From Nodosilinea sp. BSH.14 (GTDB taxonomy: Bacteria > Cyanobacteriota > Cyanobacteriia > Phormidesmidales > Phormidesmidaceae), in assembly GCA_023264315.1 (NCBI GenBank), contig JALQST010000034.1, positions 1-14,249 on the forward strand: 14,249 bases of DNA. The letters are read 5' to 3'. The notes beneath the pieces are model-generated. The model saw nothing but the letters and a program-made list of their open reading frames with translations, made no database searches and was not told the DNA's origin. Numbering within the stretch: position 1 is the stretch's first letter; each line of letters starts with the position of its first letter. The position numbers were made by a program, and so were the translations under genes. Below are positions 1-7,492 of this stretch, piece by piece.

Positions 1-54
1 GCTGATGAGATTGTCTGGGTAACGATTGTTTTGGTAAGTGCTGGGAGGCTGTGA
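1..54 (+). CDS. Possible 3' tail of an upstream gene, coupled to the chaperone gene
   Basis: Frame 1 is open from the left edge and ends in TGA at 52-54, which overlaps the ATG of the chaperone gene at 54-56 (TGATG). The other two frames stop early. The 17 visible residues (ADEIVWVTIVLVSAGRL) are too few to identify a family. In cyanobacterial chaperone-usher clusters a small secreted pilin-like (spore coat U type) protein often precedes the chaperone, and the alternating hydrophobic pattern would suit its last beta strand, but this is inference. The stop/start overlap would give translational coupling. Confidence 0.35.
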   Translation, partial: ADEIVWVTIVLVSAGRL

Positions 55-839
55 TGAAATCTCTACCCTATGTGGGCCTGTCCTGTTTGGGCGGTGTTGC
101 CTCGGCGCTGGTGGGGGCTGGGGTGTTGATGGCGACTCCGGCCTGGGCGGATGCCAGCTACCAGCTCACCCCTTCTCGCCTGGTGTTAGAGCCGTCGGGG
201 GGGCGGTCTGCGGGGGCGTTTCAAGTCCGCAGCACCGGAACGGAACCCGTGGCCATTGAGATCCGGGTGACGGATCGCCAGATGGATCGTCAGGGCAACG
301 AAACCCAGAACGACGCTGACGATGAGTTTGTGGTGTATCCGCCCCAAATTGTGTTGCAACCGGGGCAGGTGCAAACCGTGCGTGTCACCTGGTTGGGCGA
401 TCCTAATGTGGCCGTGGAACAAGCCTTTCGGCTGATTACCGAACAACTGCCCATCGACCTCGGTGGCCCAGAGGCACCCCCCACCGGCGTTACCGTTCGG
501 ATCACGGCCCTCTATCGCTATGTGGCGGCGTTGTATGTGACGCCCCCAGGGGCACAGCCCGACGTGGTGATTAGCCAAGCCAGCCACCAGCGCATCGGTG
601 GCCAAGATAAGCTGCTGCTGGAGTTTAACAACCAAGGCACCGCCCACCAACTGCTGTCGGGGCTCACCCTCACCCTAGCGCCTGTGAACCAGCCAGGGGC
701 CAGCCTAACCCTGCAACCCGACCAACTTACCGGAATTAGCGGCGAGAATGTGCTGGCTCAACACCAACGCCAGTTTGTGATGCCCTGGCCCGAAGGCTTG
801 CCCGTTGGCTCCGTTACCGCCAGCTTTACCCTGCGTTAG
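54..839 (+). CDS. PapD-like periplasmic pilus/fimbrial chaperone
   Basis: Periplasmic immunoglobulin-fold chaperone expected to hold secreted pilin-like subunits and hand them to the outer-membrane usher encoded next. Residues 1-32 form a signal peptide with a long hydrophobic core ending in AWA, so cleavage is likely before Asp33. The mature protein begins with the strand-rich segment typical of PapD (LTPSRLVLEP), and residues 94-113 carry the family signature around VYPPQIVLQPGQVQTVRVTW, followed by the E-x-x-FRLI segment. At 261 aa the length fits a two-domain chaperone. I chose ATG at 54 over GTG at 51 because GGGAGG at 43-48 leaves 5 nt to the ATG but only 2 nt to the GTG. The usher follows after 51 bp on the same strand, so they are probably co-transcribed. 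Family assignment is firm; the substrate is unknown. Confidence 0.9.
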   Translation: MKSLPYVGLSCLGGVASALVGAGVLMATPAWADASYQLTPSRLVLEPSGGRSAGAFQVRSTGTEPVAIEIRVTDRQMDRQGNETQNDADDEFVVYPPQIVLQPGQVQTVRVTWLGDPNVAVEQAFRLITEQLPIDLGGPEAPPTGVTVRITALYRYVAALYVTPPGAQPDVVISQASHQRIGGQDKLLLEFNNQGTAHQLLSGLTLTLAPVNQPGASLTLQPDQLTGISGENVLAQHQRQFVMPWPEGLPVGSVTASFTLR

Positions 840-890
840 GGCCGATGACCGTGCGGGTTTGGCCCCAGCCCCAGCGGGGAGATCATCCAC

Positions 891-3800
891 ATGCCCCTTA
901 ATCAGCTTCAGAAAACGGTTCTTTTGCTCGGCAGTGCCAGCCTGACGCTGAGGGGCGGCGAGGCCCTGGCCACCAGTCCGGCTGCGGAAGCTCTCCCCGA
1001 GGAAAGCCCCCCCGAAGCCGACGTGCCCCAGGTCACAAAACCGCCCGCCCCACCCCCCAAGGCTGCGATCTCCCCGGAAACGGCTCCCAGGCCTCGTCCG
1101 GATCCCCAGTTTTCGCCCCAGCCAGTGCCGCCCGCCCCGGTGTCGCCTGCGCCGGTCGCAGAAGCCGTTTCGGCGGTCGCAGAAACTTCTTCGACTGGGC
1201 CAGAACCCGTTTCGCCCACGGTAGAACCCGTTTCGCCTGCGGTAGAAACGGCTCCATCTGAGCCAGAACCGGCCTTACCAGAGTCATCAACGGATCCCAC
1301 CGAGGCCGACCCTCCAGCGGTTGAGGATCAAATTGCACCATCCCCGGCCCCGTTGCCCCCGGCGATACCGTCCACCCAGCCCACTCGGGCCACCATTGCC
1401 CCTGAATTGCCCCCCGGCGCGGCCCCCCAGCTTTCGCCCCAGCCGGTTCCGGTGGTAGACACCGCCCTGCCTGAGGCCAGTCTCCCAGCGGTTCATGATC
1501 CACAGGCCGCAGCGTCCCCAGCCACTCTGCCGGGGGCGATACCCTCCACCCAGCCCACCCGGGCCACCATTGCCCCTGAGACCGGGCCGAGGGGGACGAG
1601 CCTGTTCCCGCTGTCGCAACTGTCCCCAGAGGTTGAAAATCCCCCAGAGGTCGAAAACTCTCCCGATCCAGAAACATCCCTGCCCACTGAATCTGAGCAT
1701 GTGGAAACCCAGGATTTGGAAGCGCCGACCAGTCCACCCACTGCTGAGCCGGGATCGGAGGATGATCTCTTCGAGCAAATTTTTGGGCGGCCTCGACCGC
1801 AGGATCAAACTATTCCCGTCCCCTTTTCGATTAACGATCAGCGGCGGGGGCAGGCCATTGTGGCCATTTCCGGGGGGCGGGCCAGCCGGGTGCAGGGGGC
1901 TCCGGTGCTAGAGCAAACCCGTGATCTCTTGCAGCCGGAGATCCAGGCTCAGCTAGAGGCTAGCGCCGACGAGGCGGGGTTTTTAAGCCTTGAATTGCTT
2001 CAGCAGGTGGGCCTCACCGCCATTTTTGACCAAAGCCAACTGGCCCTCTATCTGACCGTTCCCCCGGCCCTGCGGCGCACCAACGTGGTGGATGCCCTGG
2101 GGGTGCCCCCGGAGGCGGCGAATGCACTGCCCATCAGCAAGGTCAGCGGCTATGTGAACGTTTTGGGCGGCAACGACATGATTTGGGCCGGACGGGATCC
2201 CACCGGGCGGCAACCGTTGCGGCTGGCCTTGGATGGGGCGCTAAACGTGATGGGCTGGGTGCTGGAGGGCAAGACCGATGTGCTGGAGGCGGGCGATCCC
2301 GGTTTTCAGCGGGGGGATGTGCGCCTGGTGCGAGACGATCCGGCCAACGCCCTGCGCTACATCGCCGGAGATATTACCGTTCCGGTGAGTGGGGCGTTTC
2401 AAGCCCTGGTGCCCTTGGGGGGCATTTCGGTGTCGCGCAACTTTAGCTTGCAGCCCTACCGCATCACCCGCCCCACAGGGGAATTTAGCTTTTTCCTAGA
2501 GCGCCCCTCCCAGGTGGAAATTTATATCAACGGGGCGCGGGTGCAGCAGCTCCGCCTTGACGCTGGCCCCCAGGATATCCGCAGCCTATCCCTGGCCACG
2601 GGCTCCAACGATATTCAACTGATCATCACCGACGACCTAGGCCAAGTGCAGCGGCTTGATTTTCGTACCGCCCTGGCTGGGAACCTGTTGGCCCCGGGTC
2701 TCCAGCAGTTTTCCTACAACCTGGGCTTTCCGTCGAGCACCGCCCTCGGCCAGCGCCAATACGACTGGAGCCAGCCCCAACTGGCCCTGGCCCACCGCTG
2801 GGGAGCCACCCGCACCCGCACCCTGGGCGGCTACCTCCAGGCCACGCCTTCGTTTCAGATGGTGGAGGCCGATGGCATTTGGGCCTCGGCCCTGGGCAAC
2901 TGGGGCGGCGATGTGGCCCTCAGCCATCGGGGTGAAGTGGGCCTGGGGGTGGCGGCCCGGTTGCAATATGAACGGCCCACCAAAGCCGAGGATGTGGCCC
3001 AGCGCTCATTTCGGGTGACGGCGGAATATCGCGATGATCGCTTCACCACCCTCACCAGCCTCGACCCCAGCCCAGATTGGCTGCAAATCTCCGCTTCCTA
3101 CGGCCAACGCCTGTTTGACAGCACCAGCCTCAACCTGGGCGGCAGCTACAGCTTTGGCCGCACCCAACCCAATACCTACAGCCTCAACCTGGGGATCTCC
3201 CAAAGCTTTAGCCATGGCCTCAGTGGCAATATCAACGCCAACTACAGCCGCACCCCCCAAAACCAGGACGAAATGCGGGTCTTTGTGGGGCTGTCTTGGC
3301 TGCTCCTACTACCAGAACGACGGCAATCCCTGTCTTTCAATACGCGCCTCAGCAACACCAGTCGCGCTAGCAATCAATTGCAGTGGCGGCGCAGCCCTGC
3401 CCAACCGCTGATGGCCCCGGGCTGGTCACTGAGCCTCAACCAAAACGGCGATCAATACGGTGTGCTGGGCGAAATGAGCTACACCGACTATCGCTTTGAC
3501 CTCAAGCTAAACCAAGCCTGGGATAGCTCCTTCAATGCCGCCGATGACACAACCACGACCCACGCCACCCGGCTCACCTTTGGCACCGCCCTGGTGTTTG
3601 CCGATGGCCGCTTTGGCTGGTCGCGTCCGAATACCAATAGCTTTGCTCTGGTGGTGCCGCGAGATCGCTGGCGGGGGCAGCGCATTGGGGTCAATCCCTC
3701 CGGCAGTGGCTATGGGGCCGTGGTCAACGGCTTTGGCCCAGCGGTGATTCCCGACCTCCAGCCCTACTACGTTTCCCGTCTGCGGTTGGAGGCCCTGGAA

Positions 3801-3956
3801 GCGCCCCTCGGCTACGACCTTGGCCCCAGCGAATGGGTGGTGTGGCCCAGCTACCGCAGCGGAACGTTAATCTTGGCGGGCACCGACGCCACAGCCTTTG
3901 CGCGGGGGGGTATTGGTGGATGCCAACGGCGACCCCCTGGGGCTTCAGGGCGGTGA
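891..3956 (+). CDS. Outer-membrane usher (FimD/PapC-like), frame broken near the 3' end
   Basis: Outer-membrane pore protein that would receive chaperone-bound subunits and export or assemble them. GGGGAG at 876-881 lies 9 nt before the ATG. Residues 1-27 look like a signal peptide. Residues about 28-290 are an unusually long Pro/Ala/Glu-rich segment with internal repeats. From about residue 290 the folded part begins (DDLFEQIFGRPRP), followed by an N-terminal periplasmic region and a long beta-barrel section with many GxxxxY and L-x-L strands. The usher hallmark, containing FSFFLERPSQVEIYINGARV and GSNDIQLIITDDLGQ, lies near residues 530-585. Out of seven G at 3904-3910 the frame reads FARGGIGGC and ends in 16 unrelated residues at 3956. 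The expected C-terminal usher domain is found in the next frame up to 4155. With one G fewer the reading would be FARGVLVDANGDPL, so the gene is either truncated, slippage-restored or mis-sequenced. Overall family identification is firm. Confidence 0.85.
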   Translation: MPLNQLQKTVLLLGSASLTLRGGEALATSPAAEALPEESPPEADVPQVTKPPAPPPKAAISPETAPRPRPDPQFSPQPVPPAPVSPAPVAEAVSAVAETSSTGPEPVSPTVEPVSPAVETAPSEPEPALPESSTDPTEADPPAVEDQIAPSPAPLPPAIPSTQPTRATIAPELPPGAAPQLSPQPVPVVDTALPEASLPAVHDPQAAASPATLPGAIPSTQPTRATIAPETGPRGTSLFPLSQLSPEVENPPEVENSPDPETSLPTESEHVETQDLEAPTSPPTAEPGSEDDLFEQIFGRPRPQDQTIPVPFSINDQRRGQAIVAISGGRASRVQGAPVLEQTRDLLQPEIQAQLEASADEAGFLSLELLQQVGLTAIFDQSQLALYLTVPPALRRTNVVDALGVPPEAANALPISKVSGYVNVLGGNDMIWAGRDPTGRQPLRLALDGALNVMGWVLEGKTDVLEAGDPGFQRGDVRLVRDDPANALRYIAGDITVPVSGAFQALVPLGGISVSRNFSLQPYRITRPTGEFSFFLERPSQVEIYINGARVQQLRLDAGPQDIRSLSLATGSNDIQLIITDDLGQVQRLDFRTALAGNLLAPGLQQFSYNLGFPSSTALGQRQYDWSQPQLALAHRWGATRTRTLGGYLQATPSFQMVEADGIWASALGNWGGDVALSHRGEVGLGVAARLQYERPTKAEDVAQRSFRVTAEYRDDRFTTLTSLDPSPDWLQISASYGQRLFDSTSLNLGGSYSFGRTQPNTYSLNLGISQSFSHGLSGNINANYSRTPQNQDEMRVFVGLSWLLLLPERRQSLSFNTRLSNTSRASNQLQWRRSPAQPLMAPGWSLSLNQNGDQYGVLGEMSYTDYRFDLKLNQAWDSSFNAADDTTTTHATRLTFGTALVFADGRFGWSRPNTNSFALVVPRDRWRGQRIGVNPSGSGYGAVVNGFGPAVIPDLQPYYVSRLRLEALEAPLGYDLGPSEWVVWPSYRSGTLILAGTDATAFARGGIGGCQRRPPGASGR
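1364..1579 (+). repeat. Two 42-bp direct repeats in the proline-rich part of the usher
   Basis: Positions 1364-1405 and 1538-1579 are nearly identical over 42 bp (two mismatches seen by eye). They are spaced 174 bp (58 codons) apart and both encode the segment IPSTQPTRATIAPE. A related shorter unit encoding FSPQPV / LSPQPV occurs near 1110 and 1430. The spacer is therefore built from duplicated modules, and recombination between copies could change its length in frame. Confidence 0.8.
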
Positions 3957-4155
3957 GGTGGTGTCTCTGTCGGATGCAACCTGGCCCACCCAGGGCTTTT
4001 TCACCAACCGGGTGGGGCGGTTTGCGCTGATGGGGCTGAGCCCAGGCCGCTACGAAATCCGCCTGCGCGACCGGGCTCCCCTGGAGTTTGAGATTGCCCC
4101 CGACCAGTCTGGCCTGGTGGATCTAAATACCCTGGTGGTGCAACCCGCTCCCTAG
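3898..4155 (+). pseudogene. C-terminal usher domain in the +1 frame (continuation of the usher gene)
   Basis: This stretch encodes GVLVDANGDPL, then FFTNRVGRFALMGLSPGRYEIRL, and ends LNTLVVQPAP before TAG. That pattern (G-x-L-x-D-x-x-G-x-P-L, a G-x-F turn and LxPGxYxIxL) is the typical C-terminal domain of FimD/PapC ushers. It has no ribosome binding site of its own and overlaps the preceding usher frame, so it is best read as the displaced end of that gene and not an independent protein. Restoring the frame would give an usher of about 1,088 residues including the proline-rich part. Confidence 0.85.
3904..3910 (+). other. Seven-G tract at the usher frame break
   Basis: After CGC at 3901-3903 there are seven G. 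This is exactly where the usher frame and the conserved C-terminal frame separate; deleting one G joins them without loss of conserved sequence. Poly-G runs slip during replication and are also error-prone in sequencing, so this is a mutation, a phase-variable site or an assembly error. Confidence 0.75.
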
Positions 4156-4230
4156 GCCCGCCAGCACTGAATCTGCGGATGATGAATCACGGATCCATGC
4201 ACGCAAAAAATTCCGGGCTATCCTCGTCGA

Positions 4231-4257
4231 GGGGAAATGACCCCAAAAATTTTTTGG
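4231..4257 (+). terminator. Weak candidate terminator after the usher
   Basis: GGGG at 4231-4234 pairs with CCCC at 4241-4244 across a 6-nt loop. An A5/T6 block bounded by CC and GG follows directly and could itself fold. It is the only T-rich stem-loop just downstream of the chaperone-usher genes, but the stem is short. Confidence 0.3.
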
Positions 4258-4418
4258 TTCAAAAATAAAAACTTGCACTACAACTGAGGGATTGCATCGG
4301 GCCTCTGCCCCAAACTGGGAAAAACAATGGCTCCGGCCTCACCGGTCGTCCCAGCATCGTCCCCAGACTGGCGATGGCCGTGAAAGGGCCTGGGGGCAAG
4401 GGATTGGGGCTAGCGACT

Positions 4419-4436
4419 CTGAATCTATTGATTCAG
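4419..4436. repeat. Perfect 7-bp inverted repeat
   Basis: CTGAATC (4419-4425) and GATTCAG (4430-4436) are exact reverse complements around a 4-nt centre. The symmetry and size fit a dimeric regulator site. No T-run follows, so a terminator is unlikely. Confidence 0.4.
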
Positions 4437-4465
4437 CCATCAGTGGCGCAAGGCTCCATCCATAG

Positions 4466-4502
4466 GGGGTGAGATACCTGATCCGATTAGGGGTGAGATA
4501 CC
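4466..4502. repeat. Two direct repeats of GGGGTGAGATACC, 24 bp apart
   Basis: The 13-mer occurs at 4466-4478 and 4490-4502, both preceded by an A or further G. The 24-bp period is close to two helical turns, so both copies would face the same side of DNA. They lie 130-170 bp upstream of the membrane-protein start, in a place where regulator sites are expected. Confidence 0.5.
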
Positions 4503-4633
4503 CCATGAAGGGGGTTTCACGGCACCCTTGTTGCACCTAGAAAAGTCGGCCAAGATGAGCCTACGGAAGATAGCAGGCCCAGAATTGAGTTTCTGGCTTG
4601 AATACTTCCACTAGGACTGTCGAGGAGTACACC

Positions 4634-5854
4634 ATGCGTCGCCATGAGAAAAGCCAGCGAGTCAACATTGATGAGTATTTCGATGGGTTTGAGGATGGGG
4701 CTGAGCCCGTCATGACCCAGGTGGCCCAGGTGGCCCAGGCGGCCCAGGCGGTGTGGCAGCCCGCGCACGCCCGCGCACCTCAGCCCTTCAAGGCAATTCT
4801 GGCGGCCAAACCGGGCTATATTCCCCCTGTATTAACCCCCTATCAGCCTCGTGGTCGTGCCTTAGCGGCGGCCAAACCCCTTAGTTCCTTCGAGCTAGAG
4901 TCGGCCCACCGTGCAGTGGCCAGCATCAAGCATCAGCTCATTGGCGATCCCGAACCCTCGGTGCCCACCCATGTCTTTCACCCCGGCCCAACGGGTGCTA
5001 TGTCCCAAGCCAGCATTCCTGTTCAGGACGATGCCTCCGCCCAGTCTCCGTTAGACCCGGTGTCCGCTGCGCCCAGTTCGGCGCGGCTGTGGTGGGGCAG
5101 CTTTGCTGCCATTGTGGGTACCACAGCCAGCGCACTGCTGGTCTATGCCCATAGCACCAACCACCTCAACCCGGCCCCGGCCCAACCCCAAATCCTGGAC
5201 CGCCAAGCCCTGACTCTAGGGCAACGAACCTTGGCCCAATCGCGCCGCACCCTGCCGTCGTCATCGGCGGCGGCCCCCCAAAGCCAGCGGACGGTCGAGC
5301 AAGCGGCGATGGCCCAATCCATGCGCTTGGCCTACACAGCGGCGGAACTGACCCAGTCGGCCCTGGCCCCAGAAGACTGGCAGCAGGTGATTCTCCTTTG
5401 GCGGCAGGCCATTGATGAGTTGCAACCCATCGCTGCCGACCACCCCCTCTTTTCCCAGACCCAGGCACGGAAGCAGATCTATGAAGATAACCTGGCCTAC
5501 GCCCAGGGTGAGTTGGAAATGGCTCCCTTTCGCATGGCGGTGAAGGCCGCAGAATCTGCCTCCAATATGGCCTCTAGCGCTAGCACCCCGGAGGATTGGT
5601 CTAACGTAGCGACCCAGTGGAAGGAGGCCCTCAGCTATATGAACGCGGTGTCCAGCCAAAGTGCCAGCTATGAGGTAGCCCAAACCAAGCGCGCCGAATA
5701 CGCCACTAAATTTGCCTACTCCCAAAACCGCTACCTTACCCTGCAAGGTCTTCCACTCGGACAACTGGATGACTGGATAACTGACACAGACCTATCATCC
5801 GCCTCCCCCAACCTGCTTCCGGTGGCGAGCCCCTCGACTTCACCGACACCCTAG
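4634..5854 (+). CDS. Single-span membrane protein with two C-terminal helical repeats, function unknown
   Basis: I chose ATG at 4634 because GAGGAG at 4622-4627 sits 6 nt upstream; an upstream TTG at 4598 lacks such a site. The product is 406 aa. Residues 1-150 are low in predicted structure, Pro/Ala-rich, with a short VAQVAQAAQA run from a repeated GTGGCCCAG-like codon block. One membrane span lies at about 152-172, with the rest probably outside the cytoplasm. Residues about 233-291 and 305-368 are two copies of a helical unit (A-rich helix, P-E-D-W, W-x-x-A, AQ-x-K, YA/YSQ), which I recall from many cyanobacterial proteins and which resembles TPR-like repeats. A short Ser/Pro tail follows. 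A second copy of part of the repeat end lies beyond the stop. The gene is flanked by unrelated genes, and no function is assigned. Confidence 0.8.
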   Translation: MRRHEKSQRVNIDEYFDGFEDGAEPVMTQVAQVAQAAQAVWQPAHARAPQPFKAILAAKPGYIPPVLTPYQPRGRALAAAKPLSSFELESAHRAVASIKHQLIGDPEPSVPTHVFHPGPTGAMSQASIPVQDDASAQSPLDPVSAAPSSARLWWGSFAAIVGTTASALLVYAHSTNHLNPAPAQPQILDRQALTLGQRTLAQSRRTLPSSSAAAPQSQRTVEQAAMAQSMRLAYTAAELTQSALAPEDWQQVILLWRQAIDELQPIAADHPLFSQTQARKQIYEDNLAYAQGELEMAPFRMAVKAAESASNMASSASTPEDWSNVATQWKEALSYMNAVSSQSASYEVAQTKRAEYATKFAYSQNRYLTLQGLPLGQLDDWITDTDLSSASPNLLPVASPSTSPTP

Positions 5855-5971
5855 CCCTCGGGAAAGGGCGTCGTCCTGCGAGGAAGGTTCGAAGGCGTTT
5901 GGTTCGTCCATCGGGCTTGATGCTCCGGCCAGCCATATGCTGGATCCCAAAACCGCTACCTCACCCTGCAA
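5720..5971 (+). repeat. 27-bp near-identical direct repeat straddling the end of the membrane protein gene
   Basis: Positions 5720-5746 (inside the gene) and 5945-5971 (after its stop) differ at one base. Both encode SQNRYLTLQ. They are 225 bp apart, an exact multiple of three, so the downstream copy is in the gene's own frame and runs SAIFR to a TAG at 5987-5989. This suggests a duplicated or inserted block at the 3' end and an older C-terminus lying downstream. Confidence 0.75.
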
Positions 5972-5989
5972 TCTGCGATATTTCGGTAG

Positions 5990-6631
5990 TTAGGCCTTGT
6001 AGCTGAGGGCAAAGCACTCCGGTGGAGACTTCGGCCCAATCAGCGTCAACACCCCATAGTCGGTTCTTGAGTAGTCTGCATCCTTGTAGTACAACACCAC
6101 CGCCGACACCTCTGGATTGTTCTGCTCAATGGCTTCAATGCAATGCTGGTCTGTCAAGTTCTGTTGTTCCACAAACGCCAACTTTGGCCCCGTGGCCAAA
6201 TCCGTGAACACCACGGCCCCCGGCCCGTATTCCGCAAATCCCTGCCAGGCCAAGGCCAAAATCGGTTGGTAATACTGGGTTAGCCGTTGCAACGTCACCA
6301 TTGACACCGCCCTGGGCGCGGCCTGGGCATGTTGCAAAATCACGGCATTAGAAGTAGCAGCCGCTTCACTGGCGTCATTGGATAACGACTCCTGGCGGCG
6401 CAGATAGCCATACAGCGGCTTATCCTCCGCCACCCACTCCAGGAGTTCCCCCGGTTGACAGTTCAGTACCTCGCAGATTCCCTCTAGCCGCTGCGGTGTC
6501 AGCCGAGGCATATCCTCCGCCTTCCGCAATCGGTAGACCGAATTTTCAGTAATGTCTAACGCCTCCGCCAGATCCTTATTGCGAATCCGCCGCCTAGACA
6601 TGACCTCATGCAACTTCCATCGGATAGGCAT
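5990..6631 (-). CDS. XRE/Cro-C1-type transcriptional regulator with an uncharacterised C-terminal domain
   Basis: DNA-binding regulator of 213 aa. Residues 1-67 form a Cro/C1-type helix-turn-helix: IRWKLHEVMSRRRI, then KDLAEALDITENSVYRLRKA with the recognition helix near 27-40, and ICEVLNCQPGELLEW as the closing helices, as in YozG-like regulators. A Ser/Ala-rich linker follows, then a domain at about 98-213 rich in beta strands (GAVVFTDLATGPKLAFVEQQ, SAVVLYYKDADY) that I do not recognise and that may sense a ligand. ATG at 6631 fits where this family starts; GTG at 6667 is an alternative adding 12 residues. It is divergent from the gene at 6819, and the spacer holds a symmetrical operator-like site, so autoregulation and control of that neighbour are likely. 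Confidence 0.8.
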   Translation of the reverse strand: MPIRWKLHEVMSRRRIRNKDLAEALDITENSVYRLRKAEDMPRLTPQRLEGICEVLNCQPGELLEWVAEDKPLYGYLRRQESLSNDASEAAATSNAVILQHAQAAPRAVSMVTLQRLTQYYQPILALAWQGFAEYGPGAVVFTDLATGPKLAFVEQQNLTDQHCIEAIEQNNPEVSAVVLYYKDADYSRTDYGVLTLIGPKSPPECFALSYKA

Positions 6632-6711
6632 GACTCTTAGGAATGGAACCGTAGATAGTCTTACCACAAAAACAAAATCTACGTGTGAAGACGATTTATA
6701 GCCGTGAGGTG

Positions 6712-6740
6712 TTGACCTAAATCTACGTCTTGTGTAGAAT
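6712..6740 (+). promoter_or_regulatory. Sigma70-type promoter for the gene at 6819
   Basis: TTGACC at 6712-6717 and TAGAAT at 6735-6740 are separated by exactly 17 bp. The predicted start of transcription near 6747 leaves about 70 nt of leader before the ATG at 6819. Confidence 0.65.
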
Positions 6741-6746
6741 TAGGTC
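6714..6746. promoter_or_regulatory. Operator-like 13-bp inverted repeat overlapping the promoter
   Basis: GACCTAAATCTAC (6714-6726) and GTAGAATTAGGTC (6734-6746) are reverse complements at 12 of 13 positions around a 7-bp centre. The site covers part of the -35, the whole spacer and the -10, so a bound dimer would block transcription. The half-site core AAATCTACGT also occurs at 6675-6684, 44 bp from its copy at 6719-6728, and a reverse CCGTAGAT lies near 6649-6656. The adjacent XRE regulator is the natural candidate to bind here. Confidence 0.6.
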
Positions 6747-6818
6747 AGGTGGAAAGCCAGGTTGCACTCCACCAGCCCTATTCCCCAATCCATTTCATCG
6801 TCCAGGCAGGTATTGACA

Positions 6819-7385
6819 ATGACCAACCATGAACTCGCCCCGTGCCGCAAGTCCCGTCGAGCCAGCGTTGCCCCCCTTAGCCCCGCCAAACCCGAAGGAC
6901 TCGCCATCGGCACCCGATTTTTCCAAGGTGGACACTGGTGGGAAGTGGACGGTCATATCCATGGCCGCGCCACCAGCTACTACAAATGCAAGCCCGTTTG
7001 CGGCGTCGAAAGCCGCTTCTACACCGAAGTCGAAATTCGCCAATCCCTTAACGCCCAATTAAACACCATGAACATCAGCCACAACTTCCATGATTCCGAC
7101 GGTCGCGGCACCGGTCGCTTCAACGCTGAACTGCCCCCCAGCCTCGCCACCACCGCCCAGTCCACCATCGCGAGACGTCGATTGCCCCTGCCCCCCAGCG
7201 CCCCCAGCCAACCGGCCGCCAAAACCGATACCCTCAAAATTCTGCTCGTCGGCACCCGTGACACCGTTAAAAAAGCCATCTCGGCCTTTCACTCCATGGG
7301 CTATGCCAGCACCGCCGATTGGAGCCCCTTCCAAGTCCGGCCCAATAGCAAGGAAGTCCTCAGCATTTTGGTGCAGAAAATCTAG
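6819..7385 (+). CDS. Conserved cyanobacterial hypothetical protein
   Basis: The 188-aa product has a basic N-terminus, then a compact segment at 26-80 rich in aromatic residues (TRFFQGGHWWEVDG, ATSYYKCKPVCGVESRFY) containing two Cys at 57 and 61. A Pro/Ser linker follows at 104-135, and a C-terminal unit at 136-188 starts KILLVGTRDTVKKAISAFH and ends SKEVLSILVQKI. From memory the last unit resembles a short family in cyanobacteria with a VxGTR start, a WSP motif and an EVxSIL end; no function is known to me. ATG at 6819 is preceded by AGGCAGG; a TTG at 6762 would add 19 residues. It is divergent from the XRE regulator and preceded by a repressible-looking promoter. Confidence 0.65.
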   Translation: MTNHELAPCRKSRRASVAPLSPAKPEGLAIGTRFFQGGHWWEVDGHIHGRATSYYKCKPVCGVESRFYTEVEIRQSLNAQLNTMNISHNFHDSDGRGTGRFNAELPPSLATTAQSTIARRRLPLPPSAPSQPAAKTDTLKILLVGTRDTVKKAISAFHSMGYASTADWSPFQVRPNSKEVLSILVQKI

Positions 7386-7476
7386 CCTTCGCTCCAGATC
7401 CACCCCGGTCTGTTGAAATCAATGGAAATTGGACTGGATTCCGCGAAAGCTTGCTTAGCCAAAGCAACGCCGAACG

Positions 7477-7492
7477 CCTAAGTCCCCTTAGG
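7477..7492. repeat. Hairpin/inverted repeat upstream of the accessory operon
   Basis: CCTAAG (7477-7482) and CTTAGG (7487-7492) are perfect reverse complements around TCCC, with outer GAA (7472-7474) and TTC (7493-7495) able to extend the pairing across a small bulge. It lies 85-110 bp after one gene and about 60 bp before the next, so it could be a terminator without a good T-run or a regulator site for the operon starting at 7551. Confidence 0.4.

Larger units (their letters stand above)
4156..4633. other. 478-bp intergenic region upstream of the membrane protein gene
   Basis: No gene is supported here. It holds a weak terminator-like element (4231-4257), a 7-bp inverted repeat (4419-4436), a two-copy direct repeat (4466-4502), and a 6-bp hairpin (CCAGAA/TTCTGG, 4579-4596) in the presumed 5' leader of the gene starting at 4634. 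I see no convincing -35/-10 pair. Confidence 0.5.

Noticed and set aside
1033..1808. Long minus-strand frames inside the usher's proline-rich segment
   Set aside because: They are opposite-strand shadows of GC-rich repetitive coding sequence with no ribosome binding sites or recognisable domains.
5166..5764. Minus-strand frames of 100 and 167 codons inside the membrane protein gene
   Set aside because: They lie opposite a well-supported gene with repeats and a membrane span and have no family features.
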